A DNA stretch of 7,948 bases. It comes from Chloroflexi bacterium RBG_16_48_8 (GTDB lineage Bacteria; Chloroflexota; Anaerolineae; Anaerolineales; E44-bin32). A program made the translations under genes and the position numbers. The stretch is taken from NCBI GenBank assembly GCA_001795115.1, contig MGNI01000207.1, forward strand, positions 9,893 to 17,840, written 5' to 3'. The notes beneath the pieces are model-generated. The model searched no databases, was not told the origin of the DNA, and was given only the letters and a program-made list of their open reading frames with translations. Shown here piece after piece: positions 6,597-7,948 of this stretch; positions within the stretch are counted from its first letter, which is position 1, and each line of letters opens with the position of its first letter.

Positions 6597-6617
6597 CCAT
6601 TTTCTTCACGAAAATGG
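6597..6617 (-). repeat. Small perfect hairpin downstream of adenine deaminase
   Basis: CCATTTTC at 6597-6604 pairs with GAAAATGG at 6610-6617 around a five-base loop. It lies 53 bases after the deaminase stop. The stem is AT-rich and not followed by a T-run, so termination would be weak. It may mark the 3' end of the deaminase message or mean little. Confidence 0.35.
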
Positions 6618-6669
6618 ATTGGACGCAGCCCAGGAAGCCCGATAAGATCAGCTGTCGACCGTCGCCCCC

Positions 6670-7948
6670 TCATGTTTCTTTCAGAGTCTCCACCGAGGGG
6701 ATAATCTCAAATTTCGTTACGTCCACAAGTCCTTTATCGGAGATCCTCAATTCAGGGATGACAACCAGAGCCAGTAAGCTAAGCTGCATGTTGGCGTTGT
6801 TCAACTTGCATCCACAGGCTCGCAAGCCTTCTAATACCCCCACGGCCTTCTCTGCCACAATCTCTGCCCGTTCATTGGACATGAGGCCTGCAATGGGCAA
6901 TTCTACCAAGGCGATCACTTCACCATCACGAACGACAATTTGACCTCCACCCACGCGACCCAGTTCATTGGCAGCCATGGCCATGTTGGCATCATCCGTT
7001 CCAACAACAATCATATGATGGGAGTCATGAGCCACTGTTGACCCGATGGCACAGGCTTGGTTAAACCCAAACCCGTGTACCAATCCTACCTGAACCTCGC
7101 CCGTTCCTCGATGCCTTTCAATGAGTGCGATCTTTGCCAGGTCCTTGGTCAGATCGGTCTCGATCTTTCCATCCATCGCTTCCAATTGAAGGCGAAGATG
7201 GCGTGTATGGGCTTGATTCTCGATGACACCAATAACATTAACTTCCACCAAACCATTTGTTGGAGATGAGAAGGTGAAATCCTCGACCCGCAATTCACGT
7301 CCTAGATGGATGGATGTCTTCACTTCTGGCGGATACTCGAAGGGCGGTATATCCATTAACAACTTCCCTGCTTCTGCAACTTTCTTGCCTTTAGCAATGA
7401 CCATATCAACCTCAAATGCTTCCAGGTCACTGACCAGCAGGATATCTGCGAAACGCCCTGGAGCAATCTGTCCAACATCCTGAGCGACGCGGAAATGCTC
7501 AGCAGTATTTAATGTAGCCATTTGGATCACCGTGATAGGATCTACGCCCTGCTGGATAGTATGCCGCACAACGCGATCCATGTGTCCATCGTGCACAAGC
7601 GTCCCAGGATGCGCGTCATCCGTTACCAACAAAAAGTGTCTTGGATCCAGACCAAGCTCCGTGACAGCTTTGATCTGCGCAGCGACATCATGCCATCCGG
7701 AACCATAACGCAGCATGGCCTTCATGCCTTGTCGCACCCGGTTGACCGCGTCTTCAAGGCGTGTACCTTCATGATCGTCTTCAGGTCCACCCGCTACATA
7801 TCCATGGAAGGGAAGTCCAAGATCCAGGGAGGCATAATGTCCCCCGATGACCTTCCCGGCTACTCGGGTCTCCGCCATTTCCGCATGCATTTTTTCATCG
7901 GATAAAAAGACACCGAGGAAGTTCATCATTTCCCCAAGCCCAATGATC
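6670..7948 (-). CDS. ade: Adenine deaminase, N-terminus outside window
   Basis: This amidohydrolase-superfamily enzyme hydrolyses adenine to hypoxanthine and ammonia, feeding purine salvage or degradation. The frame is open to base 7948, giving 425 residues with a complete C-terminus; the family is about 570-600, so roughly the first 150 residues, including the HxH metal site, are missing. An internal ATG at 7929 is not the start: the preceding codons (IIGLGE) belong to the conserved GLGEMMNF block. Counting visible residues from 7947, conserved elements are the GGH at 35-37, DDHEG at 57-61, TDDAHP at 109-114, DGH at 120-122 and ATLNTAEHF at 144-152. In the C-terminal domain come SHHMIVVGTDDANMA, GGGQIVV, PIAGLMS and the family hallmark LVVIPELRISDKGLVDV. 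GGHYAS replaces the more usual DGHAP, so it may belong to a divergent branch of the family. Together with the BMP transporter it is the main reason to read the cluster as purine-related. Confidence 0.93.
   Translation of the reverse strand, partial: IIGLGEMMNFLGVFLSDEKMHAEMAETRVAGKVIGGHYASLDLGLPFHGYVAGGPEDDHEGTRLEDAVNRVRQGMKAMLRYGSGWHDVAAQIKAVTELGLDPRHFLLVTDDAHPGTLVHDGHMDRVVRHTIQQGVDPITVIQMATLNTAEHFRVAQDVGQIAPGRFADILLVSDLEAFEVDMVIAKGKKVAEAGKLLMDIPPFEYPPEVKTSIHLGRELRVEDFTFSSPTNGLVEVNVIGVIENQAHTRHLRLQLEAMDGKIETDLTKDLAKIALIERHRGTGEVQVGLVHGFGFNQACAIGSTVAHDSHHMIVVGTDDANMAMAANELGRVGGGQIVVRDGEVIALVELPIAGLMSNERAEIVAEKAVGVLEGLRACGCKLNNANMQLSLLALVVIPELRISDKGLVDVTKFEIIPSVETLKET

Noticed and set aside
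6525..6669. Purine riboswitch in the gap upstream of the PyrB-like gene.
   Set aside because: I searched by eye for the conserved three-way-junction motifs of the guanine/adenine riboswitch and saw none; the gap also seems to lack the paired P1 stem.
1..7948. tRNA or rRNA genes, CRISPR arrays, insertion sequences or transposase fragments.
   Set aside because: None seen; the window is nearly fully occupied by seven same-strand genes and short gaps.

Overview
All recognisable genes in this window lie on the minus strand, so the reading order runs from high to low coordinates. Seven genes are visible. Two run off the ends: an adenine deaminase missing its N-terminus at the right edge, and an ABC permease missing its C-terminus at the left edge. 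The best lineage clue is the binding lipoprotein, whose lipobox cysteine is followed by a Thr/Glu/Ala/Pro linker built from ten-residue repeats. This style is common in Chloroflexota of the Anaerolineae type. That assignment is an inference from style and context, not a proof; the genes themselves have moderate GC and use ordinary Shine-Dalgarno sites.

Layout in transcription order: (1) adenine deaminase C-terminal part, 7948-6670; (2) a 145-base gap with a small hairpin and a possible weak promoter; (3) an aspartate-carbamoyltransferase (PyrB)-like enzyme, 6524-5571; (4) a 91-base gap almost filled by a long hairpin; (5) a second, distinct carbamoyltransferase related to YgeW and the knotted acetylornithine-type enzymes, 5479-4499; (6) carbamate kinase, 4487-3528, only 11 bases downstream; (7) a BMP/PnrA-family substrate-binding lipoprotein, 3429-2170; (8) a gap with a perfect 13-bp hairpin; (9) a double-domain ABC ATPase, 2072-609; (10) an ABC permease starting at 612, overlapping the ATPase stop by four bases and leaving the window at base 1.

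Read together, this looks like a catabolic and transport cluster for a purine or purine-derived ureido compound, not an arginine or pyrimidine biosynthesis locus. BMP-type transporters usually import nucleosides or purines, and adenine deaminase converts adenine to hypoxanthine. Carbamoyltransferases running in reverse can release carbamoyl phosphate from a ureido compound, and carbamate kinase then makes ATP from it. The YgeW resemblance matters because, in enterobacteria and gut anaerobes, ygeW sits with carbamate kinase in anaerobic purine/ureide degradation clusters. The most unusual point is the presence of two unrelated-subfamily carbamoyltransferases side by side. The PyrB-like one keeps the carbamoyl-phosphate site but has lost two of the residues that bind aspartate, and the YgeW-like one lacks the ornithine-binding SMG motif. 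Their true second substrates cannot be read from the sequence.
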